A stretch of 64,000 nt of DNA from Sphingobacteriales bacterium (GTDB lineage Bacteria; Bacteroidota; Bacteroidia; Chitinophagales; Chitinophagaceae): NCBI GenBank assembly GCA_004144185.1, contig SEFP01000001.1, forward strand, positions 1,054,001 to 1,118,000, written 5' to 3'. The position numbers and the translations under genes were made by a program. Below are positions 18,207 to 26,333 of this stretch, in pieces. The stretch's first letter is position 1; each line of letters opens with the position of its first letter. The notes under the pieces are model-generated. The model was not told where the DNA came from, did not search any database, and worked only from the letters and a program-made list of their open reading frames with translations.

Positions 18207-19373
18207 ATGAAAGCTGCTGTATTTCACGGACCTAAAAATATTTCCTGTGATACCGTCGACGATCCCAAAATCGAAGAAGCCCGGGACGTCATTCTTAAAG
18301 TAACCGCCACGGCCATCTGTGGCTCCGACCTTCATATTTACAACGGTTCCCTGCCGACCACCCCAATGGTCCTCGGACATGAGTTTATGGGCATCGTGGA
18401 AGAAGTAGGGGCCGGCGTTAAAAACCTGAAGCGTGGCGATCGGGTAGTCGTACCGTTCCCCGTAGCCTGTGGTCACTGCTTTTTCTGTAACCACCAGGTG
18501 CCGGGCAACTGCGAAAACTCCAATCCGGAACATTATGGTCCGGAAGGCCAGCTGCTGGATCAGAAAGGTGGTGCGCTCTTTGGCTATACCGATCTCTACG
18601 GCGGCTATGACGGTGGCCAAGCCGAGTATGTACGCGTTCCGTACGCCGATTTTGGTCCGCGCAAAGTGCCGGACAATCTCACGGATGAGCAGGCACTGTT
18701 CCTTACCGATATCTTTCCTACGGGCTATTCCGGAGTCGACTGGGCCAACGTGCGCGGCGGCGAAACCGTAGCCATCTTTGGTGCCGGACCGGTTGGCATT
18801 ATGGCCGCTAAAAGTGCCTGGTTGCGCGGCGCGGCACGGGTCATTATCGTAGATGTGCTGCCGTACCGGCTGGCGAAAGCAAAAGCCACTTCCGGAGCCG
18901 AAACCATTTTGTGGGAAGACGACGGCAAAAACGTCATCGAGCAGATCCGGGCAATGACCCAGGGACGTGGTGCCGATGTGTGTATCGAAGCCGTAGGGTT
19001 TGAACCGGAGCGGACCTTTATCGACCGGGTGAAATCTGTCGTGAATTTTGAAAAAGGTTCGCCTAAAGTGCTCGAAGCCTGTATCAGCGCCGTGCGCCGG
19101 AGTGGCTTTATCAGCGTACTGGGCGTCTATGTGACCAACTTCGACAACTTCCCGGTAGGCCAGATTTTCGATAAAGGACTGGGGATTCAGATGGGACAGG
19201 CACCGGCTCACAAGCACATCGACCACCTGATGACCTGGGTGAGCGAAGGCAAGGTAAAACTGGATGATATCATCACCCACCGGTTGCGTCTCGACGATGT
19301 AGCCCACGGCTACGATATCTTCCGGAATAAAAAAGAAGATTGCGTAAAAGTGATCATGACACCACACGCCTGA
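18207..19373 (+). CDS. Zinc-dependent alcohol/formaldehyde dehydrogenase family protein
   Basis: A 388-residue medium-chain dehydrogenase. The catalytic zinc region ATAICGSDLHIYNG and GHEFMGIVEEVG, the structural zinc cysteines CGHCFFCNHQVPGNC and the Rossmann motif IFGAGPVGIMAAKSA are all present. The extra length and the ending LDDIITHRLRLDDVAHGYDIFRNKKEDCVKVIM resemble glutathione-independent formaldehyde dehydrogenase-like proteins. The true substrate cannot be assigned. It is a single-gene unit with a terminator directly after it. Confidence 0.9.
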   Translation: MKAAVFHGPKNISCDTVDDPKIEEARDVILKVTATAICGSDLHIYNGSLPTTPMVLGHEFMGIVEEVGAGVKNLKRGDRVVVPFPVACGHCFFCNHQVPGNCENSNPEHYGPEGQLLDQKGGALFGYTDLYGGYDGGQAEYVRVPYADFGPRKVPDNLTDEQALFLTDIFPTGYSGVDWANVRGGETVAIFGAGPVGIMAAKSAWLRGAARVIIVDVLPYRLAKAKATSGAETILWEDDGKNVIEQIRAMTQGRGADVCIEAVGFEPERTFIDRVKSVVNFEKGSPKVLEACISAVRRSGFISVLGVYVTNFDNFPVGQIFDKGLGIQMGQAPAHKHIDHLMTWVSEGKVKLDDIITHRLRLDDVAHGYDIFRNKKEDCVKVIMTPHA

Positions 19374-19396
19374 TAAAGGATCTAGTTATTTCCAAG

Positions 19397-19434
19397 AAAG
19401 CGAACGCACCTCAGCTGGTGTGTTCGCTTTTTTC
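19397..19434 (+). terminator. Intrinsic terminator after the zinc dehydrogenase gene
   Basis: A 14-bp stem (AAAGCGAACGCACC with GGTGTGTTCGCTTT, one G-T pair) around TCAGCT, followed by TTT. Confidence 0.85.
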
Positions 19435-19507
19435 GTCCAGAAGCCCAATGCATCTGAATAAAATTGCGACTGCACATAGCGGCACATCTTTTACAGCGTA
19501 TACGGTT

Positions 19508-19954
19508 ATGCGAAACATTCGACTTCTTTTGGCGGCTTTTGTTTTCCTGATGGCCTCCTGTGCCCGTCCGGTAGCCTTGCAGTATAAGGGCGTGGACCGG
19601 GTTTTTTTGGGCAGCGTCAATGCCAAAGGCCTGCAACTGGGTGTGGATCTGAAGCTTTACAACCCGAATTCGTTCCCGATGATGCTCAAGAATGCGGATC
19701 TGCAGGCGTTTATCAACAACCGTCCGGCCGGAACCGCCAATCTGTTGAGCTCACAGGAAGTTCCGGCCCTGGATACGTTCATTCTGCCGGTAACGATATC
19801 ACTCGACGCCTCCAATCTGTTGGGCAACGCAGTCGATCTGCTGACGCAGAAAGAAGTACTGGTAAAAATGGAAGGCACTGTGCGGGCAGGCCGGGGCGGC
19901 ATTACTGTTCCGTTACAGGTTCGGTACGAAGGAAAGCAGAAGGTGAAGTTCTAG
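19508..19954 (+). CDS. LEA type 2 family lipoprotein
   Basis: The 148-residue protein starts with a lipoprotein signal (MRNIRLLLAAFVFLMASC). The rest fits the LEA14/water-stress domain: a beta-sandwich with LGVDLKLYNPNSFPMMLKNADLQAFINNRPAG, where the LYNPN turn is typical. Such single-domain lipoproteins are common in Bacteroidota; a role in desiccation has been shown only for plant relatives. A longer frame begins at 19340 inside the previous gene and runs through the terminator, so the ATG at 19508 was chosen. The 277 bases after it, to 20231, hold no gene; a TACATTTG at about 20168 could be a -7 box for the next gene. Confidence 0.85.
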   Translation: MRNIRLLLAAFVFLMASCARPVALQYKGVDRVFLGSVNAKGLQLGVDLKLYNPNSFPMMLKNADLQAFINNRPAGTANLLSSQEVPALDTFILPVTISLDASNLLGNAVDLLTQKEVLVKMEGTVRAGRGGITVPLQVRYEGKQKVKF

Positions 19955-20231
19955 GTCCTTAAGCGGATCCATACAGACGTTTATTCTTCTTAAATGTCAA
20001 AGGCTTGGCAGAAAACAATGCGTACAGAACAAGCAGAGCAGATGATGCCTGATAAGCAATGAATTTTTATACAAAAATGATAGCTTTTCCGGATTCGGGC
20101 GTTAGTTGAATGACGGATTTTTTAGCGCTGTAGAATAAGTGCATGGTGGGGCTGCTTCATGACGCATTACATTTGCGGCCTCTGTCCGGACATGGAGTTC
20201 AGGCAGACCAGGTGAAAATCTCCCCACACCT

Positions 20232-23200
20232 ATGTACTTTTCTATACGCAGAGTCATCCTGACTGCCACTGCGCTGCTTGCCGTTTATGCAACTCAGGCG
20301 CAATCCCAAACCTTTTACAGGCCCCACAACGCTCCCTCTTCAGAGAGCCTGAAAACCACCTATGGCCGGTACCGGTTGGTGCAGCAGGATATTCCGGCGC
20401 TGACAACTTATATACGTGAGCGCACGGCTGCCCTTCGTGGAACCGGTGCCGTACCGATGATCGTTACCGTACCCCTGCCGGATGGAACGGATGTCCGGTT
20501 CGTCGTCCGGGACGCTGACATCTTTACACCCGAGTTTGCCGATCAGCATCCCGATCTGAAAGCGCTGAAAGGAACTTCGGAAGATGGTTATTTCTCGCTC
20601 CGGTTAACGACCTCTTCAATGGGCATGATCGCCCATGTGCAGGGACGGAACGGAGAGCAGTTTTATGCAACCCCTCTTTCCAATACCGCACCGGAAGATC
20701 TGTTGGTGTATGATGCTAAAGCGCTTCGGGGCCTCCCCAATCCGTCCTGTGGATTTCAGGAGTCGCTTCCGGAACTTAAAGCCAACCTGGCTCCTTTGCT
20801 GAAGACCGCGCACGGAGACGATAGCATTCGTACGTACCGGATGGCGGTTGCCGCCACTGGCGAATACACTTCCTGGGCGGGTTCGCAGGCAAATGCTCTG
20901 ATACAGATCTCGGCTTTGTTTAATTCCGTAACCGATATTTATGAGCGGGAATTAGGGGTTCATTTTACCCTGGTTTCGCCAGCTGCTATTCGTTTCACCG
21001 ATGCGGCCACCGATCCGTATAGTCTTGGAGATATATCCAGTACGACCCTGACTGAAAACCAAACAACGCTCAACAGCACCACCTATCTCGGGTCTGCCAA
21101 TTATGATCTGGGAATGGTCGTGACAGCGGTCGGGGGTGGGGGCTTAGCCTCCAAGCCTTCGGTTTGCAGCGGTTCCTTTAAAGCCCGGAGCGTATCCGGC
21201 ATGGACCCGGCTAGTTTCCCAACCGGTCCGTCCGGACCGGCTTTTATCAATATGGTTGCACACGAGACCGGGCACCAGTTTGATGCCTCTCATAGCTTTG
21301 CGGCCAATACGGGGGGATGCAGCGGGAATACAGTTGGTAGCACCGGATGGGAACCTGGCGGTGGCTCCACGATTATGGCCTATGCCGGGGTCTGTACCGG
21401 ATTGACGTACCAAAAAAACAGCGACTTTTATTTCCATACAGGCAGCCTGCTGGAGATGTCTGCTTATACAACCAGCGGTAATGGAAAAACATGCGGATCA
21501 AGAGCCGTAAATACCAATGCCGCCCCTACAGCACTAGTAGCAGGCGGAACCGCTTTTACCATTCCGGTGAATACTCCTTTCCGGTTGCGGGCGTCTACAA
21601 CCCAGTCGCAAAGCAATACGTTGACGTATGCATTCGATCAGTACGATCCTGTAGGTGGGTCCGGAACAAGCACAGCCCCGGCCGCTACCAATACGTCCGG
21701 CCCAATGTTTCGCTCGTTTCCGCCGGGAGCGAATAATACGCAGTATTTCCCCAGCCTGGCTGCATTAACAGGTCTTAATTCAACCACTTACGAAGTGGTG
21801 CCTTCTGTGGCGCGTACGCTTAATTTCCGGTATACCGTCCGTGACAATGTGCCCTATACCAGTACTACGGCGGGCCGTACCGCCAATGGCAGTGCAACGG
21901 TTACGATGGTTGCCTGCCCCACACCCTTTGCGGTAACCTCCCAGACCACCTCGGGTAGCTTTGCCGCAAATGGTACGAACACGATGACCATAACCTGGAA
22001 TACGGCTACGTCCTGCGCGACCTGTGGTACAGTCAATATCCGCTTCTCACGAGATGGCGGCCTTACGTTTCCGTACCTGTTGCTCAATAGTACCGCCAAT
22101 GACGGCACCGAAAGCATCAAGGTTCCCAACCTATCCACAGACCGTGGACGTGTTCTGGTGGAATGTGTGGATAATGTTCATTTCAATATCAACAGCGCCA
22201 ACCAAACTATTACTACTGCCTGTGCAGCAGAAGGAACCATATTTACACCTGCAACCGACCTGTATGTTTCAACCACTGGTACGGCTGCACTCAATCAAAC
22301 CTTGGCTCCATCCTATGGAACTGCTATTACGGCACCGCTATCCGGTACGATTGCCACTACCAATGATTCCGGAGAGCTTGTCATTTTCAACGGAGGTAAT
22401 TGTACCACATACAACAATACTACTAAATATGCCCGCATCAGTTTTACCCCCGGCACAAGTGGTAGTTATACCTTCACACGTACGGTTGGCAGTAACATTT
22501 CAATGAGCCTGTATGACAGCTCGGTTCTATTAAACGCACCGTGTCGGAATCTGATCGGTGGTGATTTTACAGTCGTAACGGCCACCCTGAGTAAGAATAA
22601 GGTGTACACATTATTGGTATCCTACTACGGTTTGTCGTATCCGGCTCCGTATACAATCAGCGTAAACGGAGGCACTTTATACACCGCCACGCCCAGTCCC
22701 GGTGCTGGCTTCAATTACAGCTATATAATTGTCTCCAATACCACTAATGCCATTAAGGAAATCCGGGCAGATGGTAATATGACCAATGCAACGACGTATC
22801 CGGCAGGTAATTATACCATCTACGGCCTTTCTTCAAACACTGCGCAAACGACCCTTAACAGTACTTATAGCGGTGCGTCCCTTACGGCATTCCGGAAAGC
22901 CCTTCAGGATCAATCCGGCGGCCTGTGCGGAAGCATGAGCTCCAACGCACGCCGGGTTGCTATAGCTACTCCTCTGCCGGTTACACTCCTTTCGTTTGAT
23001 GGCCGCCTTACGAGCCGCCGCAATGCACTTCTGTATTGGGAAGCCGACAACGAAGCCACGACACGGGACTTCATCCTGGAACGCAGCTATGATGGACAAA
23101 CGTTTCAGACTGTCGGGCATGTGTTGCCTGGCCGTGCTCTGAATGGGGCATATTCACTGACAGATAACGGCATCCGTGAAGAAGCATCAGAGGTTTATTA

Positions 23201-23528
23201 CCGCCTCCGGATGGTCAGCCTTTCCGGAATGTCCCTATTTTCAGGTACCGTACGGTTGACGCTGGATGCGACCCGGATTCCGGAGGCCTTTAGTATTCTT
23301 CCCAATCCGGTACAGAATGGTATGCTGCACGCCCGGATAGCTACCGGTGCTGACGAAAACTACCAGATTACGGTATTCGATCTTGCTGGCCGTAAGCTGT
23401 TTTCGCAGCCGGTCACAGGTGGCCAACTAGACGTAACCGTACCTGTGGGGAGCTTTTCCCCGGGATTGTATCTGGTAGAATTGCGCGGCGAGCATACCCT
23501 CATTACGCAGCGTTTTGTAAAACCGTAA
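20232..23528 (+). CDS. T9SS-secreted reprolysin-like zinc metallopeptidase
   Basis: A 1098-residue secreted protein with signal peptide (about residues 1-24). After a propeptide-like region comes an M12-type metallopeptidase domain (TYRMAVAATGEYTSW at about residue 200) with zinc motif VAHETGHQFDASHSF, matching HExxHxxxxxH, at about residue 345. A beta-rich middle region follows, with repeats of Thr/Ser/Asn and a pre-peptidase-C-like segment (ARISFTPGTSGSYTFTRTVG). The end is a type A T9SS sorting domain (ILPNPVQNGMLHARI ... FSPGLYLVELRG ... TQRFVKP). It probably degrades external protein. It has its own terminator and no neighbours in an obvious operon. Confidence 0.9.
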   Translation: MYFSIRRVILTATALLAVYATQAQSQTFYRPHNAPSSESLKTTYGRYRLVQQDIPALTTYIRERTAALRGTGAVPMIVTVPLPDGTDVRFVVRDADIFTPEFADQHPDLKALKGTSEDGYFSLRLTTSSMGMIAHVQGRNGEQFYATPLSNTAPEDLLVYDAKALRGLPNPSCGFQESLPELKANLAPLLKTAHGDDSIRTYRMAVAATGEYTSWAGSQANALIQISALFNSVTDIYERELGVHFTLVSPAAIRFTDAATDPYSLGDISSTTLTENQTTLNSTTYLGSANYDLGMVVTAVGGGGLASKPSVCSGSFKARSVSGMDPASFPTGPSGPAFINMVAHETGHQFDASHSFAANTGGCSGNTVGSTGWEPGGGSTIMAYAGVCTGLTYQKNSDFYFHTGSLLEMSAYTTSGNGKTCGSRAVNTNAAPTALVAGGTAFTIPVNTPFRLRASTTQSQSNTLTYAFDQYDPVGGSGTSTAPAATNTSGPMFRSFPPGANNTQYFPSLAALTGLNSTTYEVVPSVARTLNFRYTVRDNVPYTSTTAGRTANGSATVTMVACPTPFAVTSQTTSGSFAANGTNTMTITWNTATSCATCGTVNIRFSRDGGLTFPYLLLNSTANDGTESIKVPNLSTDRGRVLVECVDNVHFNINSANQTITTACAAEGTIFTPATDLYVSTTGTAALNQTLAPSYGTAITAPLSGTIATTNDSGELVIFNGGNCTTYNNTTKYARISFTPGTSGSYTFTRTVGSNISMSLYDSSVLLNAPCRNLIGGDFTVVTATLSKNKVYTLLVSYYGLSYPAPYTISVNGGTLYTATPSPGAGFNYSYIIVSNTTNAIKEIRADGNMTNATTYPAGNYTIYGLSSNTAQTTLNSTYSGASLTAFRKALQDQSGGLCGSMSSNARRVAIATPLPVTLLSFDGRLTSRRNALLYWEADNEATTRDFILERSYDGQTFQTVGHVLPGRALNGAYSLTDNGIREEASEVYYRLRMVSLSGMSLFSGTVRLTLDATRIPEAFSILPNPVQNGMLHARIATGADENYQITVFDLAGRKLFSQPVTGGQLDVTVPVGSFSPGLYLVELRGEHTLITQRFVKP

Positions 23529-23545
23529 TTAAATCTGCGGCTTCG

Positions 23546-23593
23546 ATACAAAATACTGCTCCGTCACATCCGTGACGGAGCAGTATTTTGTAT
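23546..23593 (+). terminator. Very long perfect hairpin terminator between convergent genes
   Basis: A 22-bp perfect inverted repeat with loop ATCC, 17 bases after the metallopeptidase stop and 36 bases from the stop of the convergent gene. It can serve both strands. Confidence 0.85.
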
Positions 23594-23629
23594 TTGAGGC
23601 TAATCCAAACAGTTTTCTCCGGAAGAGTC

Positions 23630-24400
23630 CTAAAAGGCAATCCCGATTGCCAGTCCGGTGCGTAGTTGCAGCATCGACAAAGGTGCTTCTATCGCAAATC
23701 CATTGTCGCGGAAGTCAACCGTTCCGTTAAGCTGCTGTCCGCCAATCTCGATTCCTTTCTCAATATCCGAACGGATCTGCGCCCGTTGATCTGCATCCAG
23801 CGAGGTCATATCGGTATTGACGTCGATCCGGACTGTACCGCTGACGTACATCGGACCCGCAATCCACCAGTCAATGGAAACCCGGTCCCGGATGCGCCAT
23901 TTGACACCTGCCAGTAGTCCGATACCACCGGAGCGATACCGGCCCGATGCCTGGACCGGCCGCAGCCCATTTGGAAACGCATCGTCCTGAGTCTGGAAAC
24001 TACTGCTGAGGCCACTGGTGGCATAACGGCCAAACAACGCGGTATAAAATCCATGATCCGACGTGCCACTGAAATAATACCGCACCTCGGGCGTGATCGC
24101 AAAATTGCTGGTCCGCAACGAATTGATTGCCAGGTTTGCGGTCTGATTGGCCGTATCGTTCAAACTATTAGTGAAAAGATTCCGGAACGGAACCCCTGTT
24201 TCAGGACCAAACCGCAGCCCCAATGCAGTTGAAAAGCTGCCGCTCAGGCCCCGCTCATACTGCATTGAAAACGTTTTGACCGCCAGGGAAGGCAGGTTGA
24301 TTTTGAGTTCGTTGCGTCGGTCTGTTCCAGAAGCAGACTGCGCCATTCCGGATACCGGCATCAGGCCGGCGAGCATTAAAGAAAGCAGGGTCGTCTTCAT
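23630..24400 (-). CDS. Outer-membrane beta-barrel-like exported protein (DUF3575-like)
   Basis: The 256-residue protein has a signal peptide (MKTTLLSLMLAGLMPVSGMAQS). It continues with alternating amphipathic strands: NELKINLPSLAVKTFSMQYERGLSGSFSTALGLRFG, then NFAITPEVRYYFSG and GFYTALFGRYA, and it ends with an aromatic residue (GLAIGIAF) as outer-membrane barrels do. The start resembles the DUF3575 group of Bacteroidota. A polar helix-like insertion (DADQRAQIRSDIEKGIEIGG) lies near residue 205. Function unknown. It has a single-gene layout, with a TATCTTTT box upstream on the minus strand. Confidence 0.75.
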   Translation of the reverse strand: MKTTLLSLMLAGLMPVSGMAQSASGTDRRNELKINLPSLAVKTFSMQYERGLSGSFSTALGLRFGPETGVPFRNLFTNSLNDTANQTANLAINSLRTSNFAITPEVRYYFSGTSDHGFYTALFGRYATSGLSSSFQTQDDAFPNGLRPVQASGRYRSGGIGLLAGVKWRIRDRVSIDWWIAGPMYVSGTVRIDVNTDMTSLDADQRAQIRSDIEKGIEIGGQQLNGTVDFRDNGFAIEAPLSMLQLRTGLAIGIAF

Positions 24401-24473
24401 AAACAGCTACGTTTCGGGAAAAGATAATACAGGCGTCCCGATTCCGGAACGCCTGTATAAATAGAGTCCTGTA

Positions 24474-24989
24474 TTACCGGGCTATAAACCACTCGCGGAA
24501 GGCATCCAGCGCCAATGCTTCGGCCGCCAGTGCTTCATCATAAGTGGCTTCCGGAACGTCCTGCCGTAAGACTGAGCGACCGGCATCAATCAGCCGCAAT
24601 CCATCCTCTGTCAGCAGAATATTATCCCAGGGATCACTCATAAAACCTGGTTCCCGGCGCAGGTGTCCATGCACAAAACCGCCTTCGTTCAGCTCGCGGA
24701 GCTCGTCTACAAACACATCCAGCAGATTTTTACGCTTTTCGACTTCCATGCTCCGGAAATCCAGTGGGTACAGACGTTCCAAAACTAAAACAGCGTGATT
24801 CTCAAAAACGTCGGTTCGGAGAATGCGAACCATCAGGCCATTGATATCATTGGCAAACTGAAGCTTTTGCGATTCGGCCTCGGCTGCGGGAGCCGATTGG
24901 TACATTTTGCCGGCTTCGGTGTCGGAAAGCGCTACCACAACGGCTTCGGCTCCGGAAGAAAGTTGACGGGGATAGATTTTGCTGAGCAT
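24474..24989 (-). CDS. Small protein-kinase-like protein of unknown function
   Basis: The 171-residue product shows a stretch resembling the catalytic core of a protein kinase: GGFVHGHLRREPGF, then DPWDNILLTEDGLRLIDAG, in the spacing of the HxDLxxxN and DFG motifs. The first motif has His where the catalytic Asp should be, and no glycine-rich loop is visible; the length is about half that of a normal kinase domain. It may be a pseudokinase or a minimal kinase-like fold. It lies 13 bases after dcd on the same strand and is probably co-transcribed with it. I do not recognise a family. Confidence 0.65.
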   Translation of the reverse strand: MLSKIYPRQLSSGAEAVVVALSDTEAGKMYQSAPAAEAESQKLQFANDINGLMVRILRTDVFENHAVLVLERLYPLDFRSMEVEKRKNLLDVFVDELRELNEGGFVHGHLRREPGFMSDPWDNILLTEDGLRLIDAGRSVLRQDVPEATYDEALAAEALALDAFREWFIAR

Positions 24990-25002
24990 AGGATTAAGCT
25001 GC

Positions 25003-25539
25003 TTAAAATTTGTTCCGCCACATGGCGCTTTCCACCGGCCGGCCGGGCTGGGCGTTGTATTTGGCGCTGCCTTTCTGGTTGTACGGAACCAGAATCTCTC
25101 CTTCTACCGGGAAATAAATGAGCTGGCCCACCGGCATCCCTGCATACACCCGGACCGGTTGCTTCACTGAAATTTCCAGTGTCCAGTGGCCACAAAAGCC
25201 CACATCGCCTTTACCGGCAGTGGCGTGAATGTCAATTCCCAGGCGACCGGTCGAGCTTTTGCCTTCCAGAAACGGCACATGGGCGTGGGTTTCGGTGTAT
25301 TCGAGCGTCACGCCCAAATAAAACTCATGTGGATGCAGTACGATGCCTTCGTCACCGATCTCAAAATGCTCAATTTCGTTGTGCTTACGGGCGTCCAGGG
25401 TCGCATCTTTGTATCTGGCCAGGTTTCGACCCAGATGAACGTCATAGGAATTGGAACCCAGACCATCACGGTCAAAAGGCGTGACCACAATCGTACCTTT
25501 TTGAATTTCCGCTAAAATGCGCGCATCAGAGAGAATCAT
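25003..25539 (-). CDS. dcd: dCTP deaminase
   Basis: Dcd converts dCTP to dUTP on the way to dTTP. The 178 residues match the family: MILSDARILAEI at the start, the GSNSYDVHLG block, the EGKSSTGRLGIDIHATAG signature and GHWTLEISV carrying the catalytic glutamate. The C-terminus GSAKYNAQPGRPVESAMW is typical. It is the first gene of a two-gene unit with the kinase-like gene. A TACCTTCG box lies about ten bases before the ATG. Confidence 0.95.
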   Translation of the reverse strand: MILSDARILAEIQKGTIVVTPFDRDGLGSNSYDVHLGRNLARYKDATLDARKHNEIEHFEIGDEGIVLHPHEFYLGVTLEYTETHAHVPFLEGKSSTGRLGIDIHATAGKGDVGFCGHWTLEISVKQPVRVYAGMPVGQLIYFPVEGEILVPYNQKGSAKYNAQPGRPVESAMWRNKF

Positions 25540-25548
25540 AACAGCCGG

Positions 25549-25556
25549 CGAAGGTA
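25549..25556 (-). promoter_or_regulatory. -7-like element TACCTTCG upstream of dcd
   Basis: Minus-strand TACCTTCG, a near match to TAnnTTTG, ends 9 bases before the dcd ATG. A very short leader is implied if functional. Confidence 0.4.
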
Positions 25557-25696
25557 GGACGGTAACGTGTAGGGAAAACCGAGGGGCTGGTATTTTCCGG
25601 AACGCAGGCTTCCCGCTTCCGGAACGCGCGGCCTAAAAAATGATCCGGTACAATCTTTACGCATCCCGTTATTCACCCTTACTTAATTGCTGACCA

Positions 25697-26314
25697 ATGC
25701 CCTTGCTTCAATCCTGGTCTCCCCATGCCAACGCGCAGGCCGCCATCTGGCGCATCGAGGAGCCCGAAGTGTTTTTTGCGGCCCGCACCGGCCTGAATCC
25801 TTCGATCCGGCATGGCCAGAAACGACTGGAGCATCTGGCAGGCCGGTTTCTGGTGCAGCACCTCTGGCCGGAAATCGAGTTTGGGGAAATCGTCATCGGT
25901 CCCAACGGAAAGCCACATGCACCGGATTTGTCCGGACGGGCGTTTTCCATCTCGCATTCCTTTCCGTACGTTGCGGCTATCGTAACGCACGAGATTCCCT
26001 GTGGCATCGACATCCAGGTTCCCAAAGCCAATATTGCGGAGATCAGTCCCAAATTTCTGAGCGAACGAGAAAACGCACTGTTCCGGACCAACGACGACAA
26101 TCTGCTCTGGATCTGGAGTGCCAAAGAAGCGGTCTACAAATGGGCCAACACCGCCGGACTGCAACTGCTGCGCGATATCGAACTCAAATACCTGTATCCG
26201 GGTGGCGAACAGCGCGAAGCCACCTTCTTGATCGAGCATCCAGACCTTAAAGCCATTATAGACGTCAAAGGCCTTCTAACGCCGGAGTTTGCACTGGCCG
26301 TCGCTCTACAGTAA
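25697..26314 (+). CDS. 4'-phosphopantetheinyl transferase superfamily protein
   Basis: The enzyme transfers phosphopantetheine from CoA to carrier proteins. In 205 residues the two hallmark motifs are visible: GIDIQVPK at about residue 115 (Mg-binding Asp) and WIWSAKEAVYKW at about residue 145. SISHSFPYVAAIV upstream is the usual CoA-binding serine-histidine region. The size suggests a compact Sfp/AcpT-type enzyme rather than AcpS. No biosynthetic cluster is adjacent, so it probably serves fatty-acid or general carrier proteins. Its stop lies 20 bases from the stop of the convergent hydroxylase gene. Confidence 0.88.
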   Translation: MPLLQSWSPHANAQAAIWRIEEPEVFFAARTGLNPSIRHGQKRLEHLAGRFLVQHLWPEIEFGEIVIGPNGKPHAPDLSGRAFSISHSFPYVAAIVTHEIPCGIDIQVPKANIAEISPKFLSERENALFRTNDDNLLWIWSAKEAVYKWANTAGLQLLRDIELKYLYPGGEQREATFLIEHPDLKAIIDVKGLLTPEFALAVALQ

Positions 26315-26333
26315 TTTTTCCGGAAAAATGTCT

